Part shown: positions 23,414 through 30,836 of the stretch, one piece after another | Numbering within the stretch: position 1 is the first letter of the stretch | Layout of the letters: the number at the start of each line of letters is the position of its first letter | NCBI GenBank assembly: GCA_916988195.3 | Contig: CAKASQ030000023.1 | Span: forward strand, 1 to 37,090 | DNA: 37,090 nt | DNA from: Oscillospiraceae bacterium | GTDB taxonomy: Bacteria; Bacillota; Clostridia; Oscillospirales; Oscillospiraceae | Direction: 5' to 3' | Translations under genes and position numbers: made by a program | Notes under the pieces: generated by a model | What the model was told of the DNA's origin: nothing | Databases searched by the model: none | What the model saw: only the letters and a program-made list of their open reading frames with translations

Positions 23414-23890
23414 TCAGAACAGCACAAGCGAGAAATAGCGGATTTTCCCGTCGTTATCCCAGCACTTCATGCCCACAAAGTCCGCCATCTTCTGCGCGTT
23501 TACGCAGTAGGCCGACATGCAGGACGCCGTTTTCCAGGGGCCCGCGCCCATCATGAGCGTATCCGTTGTGCCGTTTTCGTGCATGCGGTTTATCAGCTGC
23601 TCGGTCAGCTCGTTCTGGTGCCGCTTGGCCGCCTTCTGCTCCTGACGATCGGTATAGTCCTTCGGCGTATGCTCGACCATGAGAACGAGCGCCGTCTCAT
23701 ACTGCCGCACGCGGGCCGTCATTTCTTCGACGGTTCCGCTCGCGGGCGGACAGGCAGGCAGCACATTATAGTTCCCGCAGAGATTTTCCTCGCAGAACAC
23801 GCGGTATTCCGGCACGATCACGAGCTCCGCTACAGGCATGAACGCCGCGTCCGTAAACCCAAGTGCCTTTGCTTCCTTCACATAGTCCAT
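23414..23890 (-). CDS. DUF2284-like metal-binding protein
   Basis: A 158-residue protein with spaced cysteines: CEENLCGNYNVLPACPP near residues 33-49, CMSAYCVN near 124-131, and a late CWDNDGK. The CPP-containing cluster resembles DUF2284 proteins, predicted to bind a metal or iron-sulfur cluster, with unknown role. Members often lie in anaerobes near redox genes. GGGAGG and GGGGG precede the ATG. It lies 86 bases upstream of the Lar-like gene on the same strand and may be cotranscribed with it. Confidence 0.75.
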   Translation of the reverse strand: MDYVKEAKALGFTDAAFMPVAELVIVPEYRVFCEENLCGNYNVLPACPPASGTVEEMTARVRQYETALVLMVEHTPKDYTDRQEQKAAKRHQNELTEQLINRMHENGTTDTLMMGAGPWKTASCMSAYCVNAQKMADFVGMKCWDNDGKIRYFSLVLF

Positions 23891-24033
23891 CTTACCCCCG
23901 CCTCCCGACGTATTTTGAACTTCTTTTGATTATTTTAATCCAAGGGCAGCATAATATCAAGAGAACCCGCAAAAAAAGCCGCACTTCCGGGATTTTGCGG
24001 TTTTCCGCGCGTATACGGGATATCCGAAACCAA

Positions 24034-24067
24034 CGCGTAGGGGGCGATGCCCACATCACCCCCTACG
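24034..24067. repeat. Solo hairpin of the interspersed repeat family
   Basis: CGTAGGGGGCGATGCCCACA followed by TCACCCCCTACG: one palindrome only, closed directly on both sides by the family's GTAGGGG/CCCCTAC ends, without spacer or second hairpin. It lies 19 bases past the end of the recombinase-SpoVT frame and could act as its terminator. Confidence 0.8.
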
Positions 24068-24085
24068 GACGTCCCGGATGCGTGT

Positions 24086-26239
24086 TTAATTCTCCATCTG
24101 CCGGCCCAAAAAGCCTGCGACGGTCTGCACGAGCTTCTGCTCGGCTTCCCCAAGCGGCGCGTCCTGCTCCTCAAGAAGCAGCATCACGCAGCCCATCAGG
24201 TCGCCCTCGGATAAAATCGGCGCGCTCACGCCGAGATAGTACCGCTCCGACGCGTCGGAGGGGTAAATTTTTGCCTGCCCCGGCTGATAGCGGTAGATTT
24301 TCCGGGACTCCATGAGCTGCTCGAGCTCCTGCGAGCAGTGCTTGTCCATGAGTTCGCGCCGCTGCACGCCGTAGGCCGCAATGACCGCATCCCGGTCGGA
24401 AACGGCGGCGATGTGGCCGGTGTTCTTGCCGATGGACTCGCAGATCTGCGCGGCGAAGTCCGTCAGATCGCCCATCGGGGAATACTTTTTAAAAATGACC
24501 TCGCCGTCCTTCTCCGTATAGATCTCCAACGGGTCGCCGCTGCTGATAACACTGACACGGAAAACCTTGTCCTCGTGATTTTTGGAGGACTGGATCAGCG
24601 TGTTTTCGATATTTTCCGTGCCGGAATTAAAATTTACGGCGTCCTCCGGGAGCGCGCCGGTTTTGAGCAGGCTGTCGATGTCCGCCTTGAGCTGCACCTC
24701 GATGTGATCTTCGTAGACCTTGATCTTTTCGATCATTAAATTCAGGTCATTGCGGTCAAACGCCGGCTTTTCCAGAATGTCATTGAACACGTCGATGGCA
24801 GTCTTTGCTACGCGGTTGATGCGGATGATGGTGTTGCGCTTGTCGCTGGCAAATTCGATCTGGTGCTGAATGCCCGCAATGCGCTGCGTCAACTCCGCTT
24901 CCAGCTCGTCGTAGGTTTCCTCCAAGAGTTCCTCCTGCTCCGGGTGCTTCATGATGTCCCGAATGCGCTGACGCTTGGTCGCTTTCAGCTCCTCCTGCTT
25001 CTCAAGCAGCAAGGCTTCCAGGTTTTCTTCCGTACGCTTCGTTTCCGCAATGTCGGCCTGTTCCTTCTCTAAATCGGCGTTCAGCCGTTCAAGCATGCTG
25101 CTGGAATTGTCGCGCACCTTGCGCACATAGTCCTTGACCAGCGCGTCGAGCGTTTCCACGCGGATATGGTGACTCGTGCACCCCTTGAGGCCGCGGCGGT
25201 GATACGTTCCGCAGGTGTAGGCCGGCGCTAAATCGCTCCGGCTCATAGCGAACATCGGACTGCCGCAGTCGCCGCAAACCAGCAAACCGGAGTACACGTT
25301 GTCATTGACTTTCACGCCGCGATAGTTGTTCGTCGAACGGCTCTCGCGCAGCGCGCGCACCGTTGCAAACGTCCGGTAGTCGATGATCTCCTGATGGTGA
25401 TGCTCAAAGACGCGGTGCTCGCTCTCGTCCAATTTTCGGTCTGTGCCGTTGATTTTCACGCGCGTGAACTTCCCCTGCCGCAGCGTGCCGATATAAAAAT
25501 CGTTATCTAAAATCCCCTGCACCGTGACAATCGCCCAGGCCGCTTTCGTCTTGCGGCGGACAGGCTCCCCGGCGGCGGCGCGGCGCTCACACTCGGACAT
25601 GCGCGGTGTGGGTACGTTGTTGTCCGTCAGGTAGTTCGCAATCTTCTTATAGCCCCAGCCGTCCAGGTATAGCTTGAAAATTGTCCGGATAACCTCCGCC
25701 TCGGTCGGCACGATCTCAAAGACCTGCTGCTTGTTCAGAATATAGCCATACGGCGCGGCGCAGAGCCATCGCCCCTCCTCCTGCCGCCGCTTCACAACGC
25801 TGCGCACCTTTTTCGACGTGTCCGTGACCGGCATTTCGTTAATTAAAAACTGGAACTGGATTTTCAGCCAGTCGTCATCGTTCGGAAAGTCGATGTTGTC
25901 GCCGATCGAAATGATCCGCACGCCCGCGTCGCGCAAATCCTCCAGTTCTACAAGTCCCCGCGAGTTGCGGCGGGAGAAGCGCGAGAAGTCTTTGACGATG
26001 AGAATGTCGTATTTGTGGCTCATCAGCCCCCGGCGCATTTCCTGATACCCCTCGCGCTGCTCGAACGTGTAGCCGGAACGGTCGCGGTCCTCAAAAAATG
26101 TCAGCGTGCTGTTTGGAAAGTGCGTCTTTACGAAATCCTCAATAATGGACTTCTGGTTTTCAATCGACACATTGTCGCGGTCGAGCTCTTCATCGACCGA
26201 AATGCGGGCATACCCCGCAATGTCAAAGCGTTCAATCAT
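24086..26239 (-). CDS. Large serine recombinase fused in frame to the C-terminal domain of SpoVT
   Basis: A protein of about 717 residues. Residues 1-140 are the serine-recombinase catalytic domain: nucleophile Ser near 14 (GYARISVDEE), DRDRSGYTFEQREGYQEM, DILIVKDFSRFSRR. The recombinase domain (PYGYILNK, then WGYKKIANYLTDNNVPTPRM) and a zinc-ribbon region (LVCGDCGSPMF ... GLKGC) follow, then a long coiled coil. From about residue 568 on it reads GDPLEIYTEKDGEVIFKKYS and continues to VAGFLGRQMEN at the end, the complete GAF-like C-terminal part of the sporulation regulator SpoVT (residues 31 to end), lacking only the AbrB DNA-binding domain. The recombinase evidently integrated within spoVT and lost its own stop. 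I use the ATG at 26239, whose ATGA overlaps the RhuM stop. A large serine recombinase inserts and excises its element at specific att sites. Confidence 0.9.
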   Translation of the reverse strand: MIERFDIAGYARISVDEELDRDNVSIENQKSIIEDFVKTHFPNSTLTFFEDRDRSGYTFEQREGYQEMRRGLMSHKYDILIVKDFSRFSRRNSRGLVELEDLRDAGVRIISIGDNIDFPNDDDWLKIQFQFLINEMPVTDTSKKVRSVVKRRQEEGRWLCAAPYGYILNKQQVFEIVPTEAEVIRTIFKLYLDGWGYKKIANYLTDNNVPTPRMSECERRAAAGEPVRRKTKAAWAIVTVQGILDNDFYIGTLRQGKFTRVKINGTDRKLDESEHRVFEHHHQEIIDYRTFATVRALRESRSTNNYRGVKVNDNVYSGLLVCGDCGSPMFAMSRSDLAPAYTCGTYHRRGLKGCTSHHIRVETLDALVKDYVRKVRDNSSSMLERLNADLEKEQADIAETKRTEENLEALLLEKQEELKATKRQRIRDIMKHPEQEELLEETYDELEAELTQRIAGIQHQIEFASDKRNTIIRINRVAKTAIDVFNDILEKPAFDRNDLNLMIEKIKVYEDHIEVQLKADIDSLLKTGALPEDAVNFNSGTENIENTLIQSSKNHEDKVFRVSVISSGDPLEIYTEKDGEVIFKKYSPMGDLTDFAAQICESIGKNTGHIAAVSDRDAVIAAYGVQRRELMDKHCSQELEQLMESRKIYRYQPGQAKIYPSDASERYYLGVSAPILSEGDLMGCVMLLLEEQDAPLGEAEQKLVQTVAGFLGRQMEN

Positions 26240-26613
26240 TTGCATTCACCCTTGAGATATTGCTCCGTCTGGCGGTCAAATTCGGAAATGTACGCCGCGT
26301 CCTGCTTTTTGGAGTTCACGCGATAGCCGACGGCGATGATGGCGTCGAGATTGTAGTGCTGTGTCAGATAGTTTTTTCCATCGGCGGCAGTTGCCGAGAA
26401 TTTCTCGGTAACTGCTTCCCGAACCAATTCACTTTCCGCGAAGATATTCTTCAAGTGCAGAGAGATGTTGTCCGCCGTACAGCCAAACAGCTCCGCCATC
26501 GCCCTTTGCGTCAGCCAAAATGCCTCATCCTTGAACACAACACTGATAAATTCTTTCCCACTTTCGTCGCTGTACAGCAGGATTTCACCGCGATTGGCAA
26601 TCTCATTTCCCAT
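26236..26613 (-). CDS. RhuM-family protein, truncated
   Basis: A 125-residue protein starting MGNEIANRGEILLYSDESGK. FWLTQRAMAELFGCTADNIS, LHLKNIF and AVGYRVNSK are typical of the N-terminal part of RhuM (virulence protein, DNA-binding KilA/Bro-like region). RhuM proteins are normally about 330 residues; here the homology stops right after YRVNSK and a foreign 22-residue tail (QDAAYISEFDRQTEQYLKGE) ends it. It looks like an internal deletion that fused RhuM to the end of another protein. GGAGGG precedes the ATG. It overlaps the gene before it by 11 bases and the recombinase by four, forming a tightly coupled operon. Confidence 0.75.
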   Translation of the reverse strand: MGNEIANRGEILLYSDESGKEFISVVFKDEAFWLTQRAMAELFGCTADNISLHLKNIFAESELVREAVTEKFSATAADGKNYLTQHYNLDAIIAVGYRVNSKKQDAAYISEFDRQTEQYLKGECK

Positions 26614-27501
26614 TTGTGTCTCCCTCCGTCTGCTCCGGCAGCTGCGCCGCGTCTGTGACAATGTCCGTGACAAGCTGGCGGAAGCTCTCGGCGTTCTGCG
26701 CGGTAACGACAGGCTTGCCGGTTTCGGCTTCCAACGCTTTTCTTGCCACACCCGCGACATTGCCGCCGCGCCGGGCGACCTTCTGATTTTCGTCAAAGCC
26801 CTGCGGCTGTTCCGCTTTCGCAATATCGGTGGTAGAAGCCTCGGCCAGCATGGTCAGCACCAACTCCAGATCGCTCATATCGTCACGGAGATTTTCCTTT
26901 CTCAAGCCCTTGAGGTTTTTATACTGCCGCGTGTTCATGCCAGACCATGCGCGGGTGATCTCATCCGTGAGAATGGCGTATTCTTTGCCTTTCTGCACGC
27001 CGCACTTTTCCACTCGTCCGTCAGCTCGTTTCGGATGCGGATAGCAAGCAGCCGCTGATGTACCCATTCTTCCGAGTAACCTTTTTTCAGATATGTTTCC
27101 AGCGCACGGTCGATCGCCTGCTCGGGGTCGATGGTTTCCTCAATGCGCTCCCGGCCGACCATCGCCAGCCACGCCTTGAACGGCTCGGCTTTCTTGGAGG
27201 GAATGGACTGGATGATGCGCAGAAGCTGCTCCGTGTCGGCAACGTCGGTGAGGCGGTTTTTACCGTCCGCCGCCCGCATTTTCAACTGGCGACAATTCGT
27301 CACCAGTTCACTGCCTTCTTCTTTCAGCCGCTGTTTCAGCTTGTTCCAGTATTTTCGCCCGGTATTATAGTCGGGACTGTCTGTCAGCACGCCGACAACC
27401 TCCACGACGGAAAAATACCATTCTTCCTGCTCTGCGTCCCACGCCACGCGGATCTTCTGATCTTCAAACAGCTGAATCTCGTTTTTCACAGGTTCGTTCA
27501 T
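26603..27501 (-). pseudogene. BRO/antirepressor-like gene with a one-base frameshift
   Basis: The first frame (MNEPVKNEIQLFEDQKIRVA to RIRNELTDEWK) is a Bro-N/phage-antirepressor-like protein, with FSVVEVVGVLTDSPDYNTGR and ALETYLKKGYSEEWVHQRLL. After DEWK the natural continuation, KCGVQKGKEYAILTDEITRA then WSGMNTRQYKNLKGL, is in another frame. The break is at four T (27006-27009; AAAA on the coding strand); a fifth A would restore one protein of about 300 residues. As it stands translation ends soon after. GGGAGG precedes the ATG at 27501. The BRO, RhuM and recombinase genes form one minus-strand operon of element origin. A sequencing or assembly error in the homopolymer is possible. Confidence 0.75.
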
Positions 27502-27633
27502 TCGTGCCCTCCCAAATCAGCCTCGGCTCCACCATACATGTCTACTTCGTTATTATAATTTTACAGACAATATTGTACATCATCAAAATAGAGATTGCAA
27601 GACAAAATGCACACTGGGCGTGTTCGCGGCACA

Positions 27634-27662
27634 TTGTAACCGGAACAAAAGTATGATATGAT
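27634..27662 (+). promoter_or_regulatory. Promoter of the YitT-family gene
   Basis: TTGTAA (27634-27639), 17 bases, TATGAT (27657-27662), about 30 bases before the start codon. A 10-base palindrome ACAATATTGT (27567-27576) lies upstream toward the divergent BRO gene and could be an operator, but there is no further support. Confidence 0.6.
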
Positions 27663-27696
27663 ATATAAATACAAATCAAACATCGGAGGCGCAGCG

Positions 27697-28569
27697 ATGC
27701 AAAATCAAAAGCTGCATTACGCAGAACTGATCAAAGAAATTATAATCCTGACCGTGGCGGTGGCGATTATCGCGGCAGCGGTCTTCTTTTTTCTAGTGCC
27801 GAGTCACACGTCCGTCAGCAGCATTTCAGGCCTTGGCATTGTGCTGTCCAACTTTATTCCGCTGCCGCTGTCAGCCATCACAATGATTCTGAACGTGGTG
27901 CTCTTGATCATCGGGTTTCTAACCTGCGGAAAAGAGTTTGGCGCAAAGACTGTCTATACGAGTATCCTGCTGCCATTATTCATAGGGCTGTTTGAACTTG
28001 TGTTCCCGAATTTCAGTTCCATGACGGGCAGTCAGGAGCTCGATGTGCTTTGCTACATTCTGGTGGTCAGCATCGGTCTGAGCATCCTGTTTAACCGGAA
28101 CGCGTCCTCCGGCGGACTGGACATCGTAGCGAAGATTCTAAACAAATATCTGCACGTGGAGCTGGGAAGAGCCATGTCGCTGGCAGGCATGTGTGTGGCG
28201 CTTTCGGCGGCGTTTGTCTACGACAAGAAAACCGTGGTTCTGAGCGTCCTCGGTACCTATTTTAACGGCATTGTTCTGGACAACTTTATTTTCGACCACA
28301 ACAAAAAGCGCCGCGTCTGCATCATCACCGAGAAGGAAGAAGAACTCCGGAAGTTTATCATCAACGACCTGCACAGCGGCGCGACGATCTATGAGGCTAT
28401 CGGCGCGTATAACTTTGAAAAGCACAATGAGATTATCACCATTGTCGATAAAAGTGAGTATCAGAAGCTGATGACGTTTATCAACCGCAAAGACCCGAAG
28501 GCATTTATCACCGTCTATAACGTGTCGAACATGCAATATCAGCCGAAAATTAGGTCAAAAGAGAAATAA
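27697..28569 (+). CDS. YitT-family membrane protein (DUF161 plus DUF2179)
   Basis: A 290-residue protein starting MQNQKLHYAELIKEIIILTV. Five hydrophobic segments (about residues 13-35, 50-70, 78-98, 115-135, 155-180) include the family's NASSGGLDIVAKILNKYL loop. A cytoplasmic C-terminal DUF2179 domain (about 200-290) carries CIITEKEEELRKFIINDLHS and GATIYEAIGAY. YitT proteins are widespread in Firmicutes and have no proven function; transport has been suggested. GGAGG precedes the ATG at 27697. The aldo/keto reductase gene follows after 35 bases on the same strand, so the two are probably one transcript. Confidence 0.88.
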   Translation: MQNQKLHYAELIKEIIILTVAVAIIAAAVFFFLVPSHTSVSSISGLGIVLSNFIPLPLSAITMILNVVLLIIGFLTCGKEFGAKTVYTSILLPLFIGLFELVFPNFSSMTGSQELDVLCYILVVSIGLSILFNRNASSGGLDIVAKILNKYLHVELGRAMSLAGMCVALSAAFVYDKKTVVLSVLGTYFNGIVLDNFIFDHNKKRRVCIITEKEEELRKFIINDLHSGATIYEAIGAYNFEKHNEIITIVDKSEYQKLMTFINRKDPKAFITVYNVSNMQYQPKIRSKEK

Positions 28570-28604
28570 ATAAGAATGCAATAGAATACGATGGAGGAAA
28601 GAAC

Positions 28605-29750
28605 ATGAAACTCAGAAGATTGGGAAAAACGGAACTGCAAGTCAGCGAAATTGGCTTTGGCGGCGAGTGGTTGGAGCGCCACCCGGAGGAGGACAGTATC
28701 GACCTGATTCACTATGCGTCCGCGCAGGGCATCAACATTTTAGATTGCTGGATGCCTGACCCGAAGTCGAGAGACATCATCGGCAAAGGTATCAAAGATA
28801 ACCGCAGACAATGGTACATTCAGGGACACATCGGCTCTACATGGAAGGACGAGCAGTATTTCAGGACGCGCGACATGAAATATGTCCGCCCCGCGTTTGA
28901 GGACCTTCTGCGTCGCTTGCAGACGGACTATATTGACCTCGGCATGATTCACTATGTGGACTCCGAAAAAGAGTGGGAGCAGATGCAGCACTCGGACTAT
29001 CTGGGTTACGTCACGGAGCTTAAAAACAGCGGCGTGATCCGCCACATCGGCATGAGCTCCCACAACCCAAAGGTCGCCAGGAAAGCCGCCGAGTCCGGGT
29101 ATGTGGAGATGATTCTCTTCAGCATCAATCCGGCCTTTGATATGCTGCCCGCGAGCGAGAATACTGACACGATGTTTGCGGAAACATTTAACGCGGGACT
29201 CAAGGGAACGGACCCAGACCGCGCGAAGCTATACCGCATCTGTGAAGAAAATGACGTCGGCATCACAGTCATGAAGGGCTTCGCCGGCGGCAGACTGTTT
29301 GACGAAAAGCATTCTCCGTTCGGCGTGCGCCTGAGTCCGGTGCAGTGCATTCACTACGCGCTGACGCGTCCGGCTGTCAGCGCCATCATGTGCGGCTACG
29401 ACACCAAAGAGCAGGTTGATCAGGCGGTTGCCTATGAAACCGCGTCCAATGACGAAAAGGACTACGCGTCGGTGCTTTCCAATGCGCCGTTCCACTCCTA
29501 CCGTGGGGAATGCACCTACTGCGGACACTGCAAGCCCTGTGCTGCACAGCTCGATATCGCCATGATTAACAAGTTCTACGACCTTGCAACCATGCAGCCG
29601 GAGGTGCCCGCTACGGTACGTTCCCACTATGAAGCGCTGGAGCATACCGCATCTGAGTGCATCGGCTGCCATGCCTGCGAATCGCGCTGTCCCTTCGGCG
29701 TGCCCATCGCGGAACGGATGCAGAAAACCACGGAGCTCTTTGGGCGCTGA
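28605..29750 (+). CDS. Aldo/keto reductase with a C-terminal ferredoxin-like domain
   Basis: A 381-residue protein. Residues 1-280 form the aldo/keto reductase barrel (MKLRRLGKTELQVSEIGFGG, then LDCWMPDP, YIDLGMIHYVDSEKEW, GVIRHIGMSSHNPKV). The C-terminal 80 residues carry two cysteine clusters, CTYCGHCKPC near 306 and CIGCHACESRCPFG near 352, each fit to bind a 4Fe-4S cluster. Such fusions occur in anaerobes and probably couple an NAD(P)H-linked carbonyl reduction to electron transfer; the substrate is unknown. GGAGG precedes the ATG. A decayed copy of this gene lies at 3555-4128. Confidence 0.93.
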   Translation: MKLRRLGKTELQVSEIGFGGEWLERHPEEDSIDLIHYASAQGINILDCWMPDPKSRDIIGKGIKDNRRQWYIQGHIGSTWKDEQYFRTRDMKYVRPAFEDLLRRLQTDYIDLGMIHYVDSEKEWEQMQHSDYLGYVTELKNSGVIRHIGMSSHNPKVARKAAESGYVEMILFSINPAFDMLPASENTDTMFAETFNAGLKGTDPDRAKLYRICEENDVGITVMKGFAGGRLFDEKHSPFGVRLSPVQCIHYALTRPAVSAIMCGYDTKEQVDQAVAYETASNDEKDYASVLSNAPFHSYRGECTYCGHCKPCAAQLDIAMINKFYDLATMQPEVPATVRSHYEALEHTASECIGCHACESRCPFGVPIAERMQKTTELFGR

Positions 29751-29781
29751 AAAACGTCAGAACAGCATACAAAAGCGGAAG

Positions 29782-29820
29782 GGCGCGTTGCAGAATAAAC
29801 AGTTCTGCAGCGCGCCTTTT
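29782..29820 (+). terminator. Terminator of the YitT-AKR operon
   Basis: A stem of 13 pairs with one mismatch (GGCGCG-T-TGCAGAA against TTCTGCA-G-CGCGCC) is followed by TTTT, about 30 bases after the stop codon. Confidence 0.82.
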
Positions 29821-29880
29821 CCATGACGTCAAGCAATCCACTCTACTCACGGTCACCACTCCTGTTTTCGTCGTTATGTA

Positions 29881-29958
29881 CTACTCCCACCCGTTCCGTT
29901 TGGCCAAAACGTCCATCGCGAAGCAGAGCACTTCCCACTGCGTCGTTTTTGACACGCA
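29881..29958 (-). pseudogene. C-terminal remnant of an AbrB/SpoVT-like short protein
   Basis: The minus strand reads KTTQWEVLCFAMDVLAKRNG then WE and stop, matching the unusual tail (ALTPWERFCAAMDDLAKRNG) of the 58-residue AbrB-like protein at 5343-5519. DNA similarity continues about 40 bases past the stop, including GTACATAACG. The AbrB-domain half is missing: 10 bases upstream the sequence enters interspersed repeat copy 8, which has evidently replaced or interrupted it. No start codon or ribosome site remains. Confidence 0.75.
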
Positions 29959-29967
29959 GGCTGATTT

Positions 29968-30074
29968 CGTAGGGGCGATTGAGCACATCGCCCCAATGGC
30001 AATTACGAATTCGCCGGAGATTTTCGTAAAATCGGGTTTATTTGCCGGGGCGATGTGCTCAATCGCCCCCTACG
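29968..30074. repeat. Interspersed two-hairpin repeat, copy 8 (inverted orientation)
   Basis: Left palindrome GGGGCGATTGAGCACATCGCCCC, spacer in reverse orientation (ACGAATTCGCCGGAGATTTTCGT), split here as ACGAATTCGCCGG and AGATTTTCGT, and right palindrome GGGGCGATG-TGCTCA-ATCGCCCC. With the terminator at 29782 and the AbrB-like remnant it accounts for the gap between the reductase and ferritin-like genes. Confidence 0.9.
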
Positions 30075-30119
30075 CATGGATTGCTCAAATGTGCAAAAAT
30101 CAATAGATTTTACGTTCAC

Positions 30120-30638
30120 TCAGAGGCAGCTTTGGAGCAGCTCATAGAGTTTCTGGGCGTGGCGGCACTCGTCGAGCGCGATTTCTCGCAGCGTGCAGGC
30201 TCTGGCCCCGGCGAGCGGTGCAAGCGCTTCATAGCGGTCGCGGGCGGCAAGCTCGCCCTGATATTGCCGTCGTAAAGTCTCGGCGTTGCAGGTGATGCAG
30301 GGGGAGTCTGGCTTTTTGGGGCAGACCTTTTTGCCTGTCAGAAGAAAATACATCGCCGAGAGCTCCTTTGCATGGCGGCGTTCGTCCTGCGAGAGCGCCC
30401 GGAGCGTCTTCTGCGCGCAGCCGGACATACGCGCGGCCAGGCACTGATAGGTGACCGCGTCCAGCATTTCATATTCGATGCTTGACAGCAGCTGCTCGGG
30501 GGTAATGGACGCGGTCTGTTCTTCCTGCGCAGCTTTCCCCTGCACAGGTGGATTTGCGGATGTACTCTGTGCGCCCGCCTGCGCCGCCATGACGCGGCTC
30601 CAGACGTTCTGCGCCTGTTTGCAGTCAATCTGATTCAT
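30120..30638 (-). CDS. Ferritin-like (rubrerythrin-type) diiron protein
   Basis: A 172-residue protein starting MNQIDCKQAQNVWSRVMAAQ. After a low-complexity linker of about 40 residues, two helix pairs carry the metal-ligand pattern of ferritin-like proteins: E in SSIEYEMLDAVTYQ and EXXH in QDERRHAKEL, then E in YQGELAARDRYEAL and EXXH in LDECRHAQKL. A C-x2-C pair (CITC) lies between them. The fold usually binds two irons and deals with peroxide or iron storage; the exact role is unknown. AGGAGGG lies before the ATG at 30638. The last 30 codons are duplicated as a remnant at 3371-3471. Confidence 0.85.
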   Translation of the reverse strand: MNQIDCKQAQNVWSRVMAAQAGAQSTSANPPVQGKAAQEEQTASITPEQLLSSIEYEMLDAVTYQCLAARMSGCAQKTLRALSQDERRHAKELSAMYFLLTGKKVCPKKPDSPCITCNAETLRRQYQGELAARDRYEALAPLAGARACTLREIALDECRHAQKLYELLQSCL

Positions 30639-30761
30639 GGAATCCCTCCTTCCGTCCATTTTATGCCGCGGTGGTATGCAGGGGTTCCCCAATGGGTAGA
30701 ATTGCTTCAAAAAAATACCGGGAACGCCGCGAAATTTGGTATGAAATTTGGCCGAAAAATC

Positions 30762-30790
30762 TTGTAATCACGGTTTTCCTGTGTTAGAAT
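30762..30790 (+). promoter_or_regulatory. Promoter of typA
   Basis: TTGTAA (30762-30767), 17 bases, TAGAAT (30785-30790), about 45 bases upstream of the start codon. Confidence 0.6.
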
Positions 30791-30836
30791 ACATGTTTGT
30801 TAGATTCTTGACGAAGAAAAGAAAGGGGCGCAGGAT

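Noticed and set aside
27000-27012. Programmed -1 frameshifting in the BRO-like gene
   Set aside because: GGAAAAG is not a good slippery heptamer and no downstream pseudoknot was recognised; a one-base loss is simpler.
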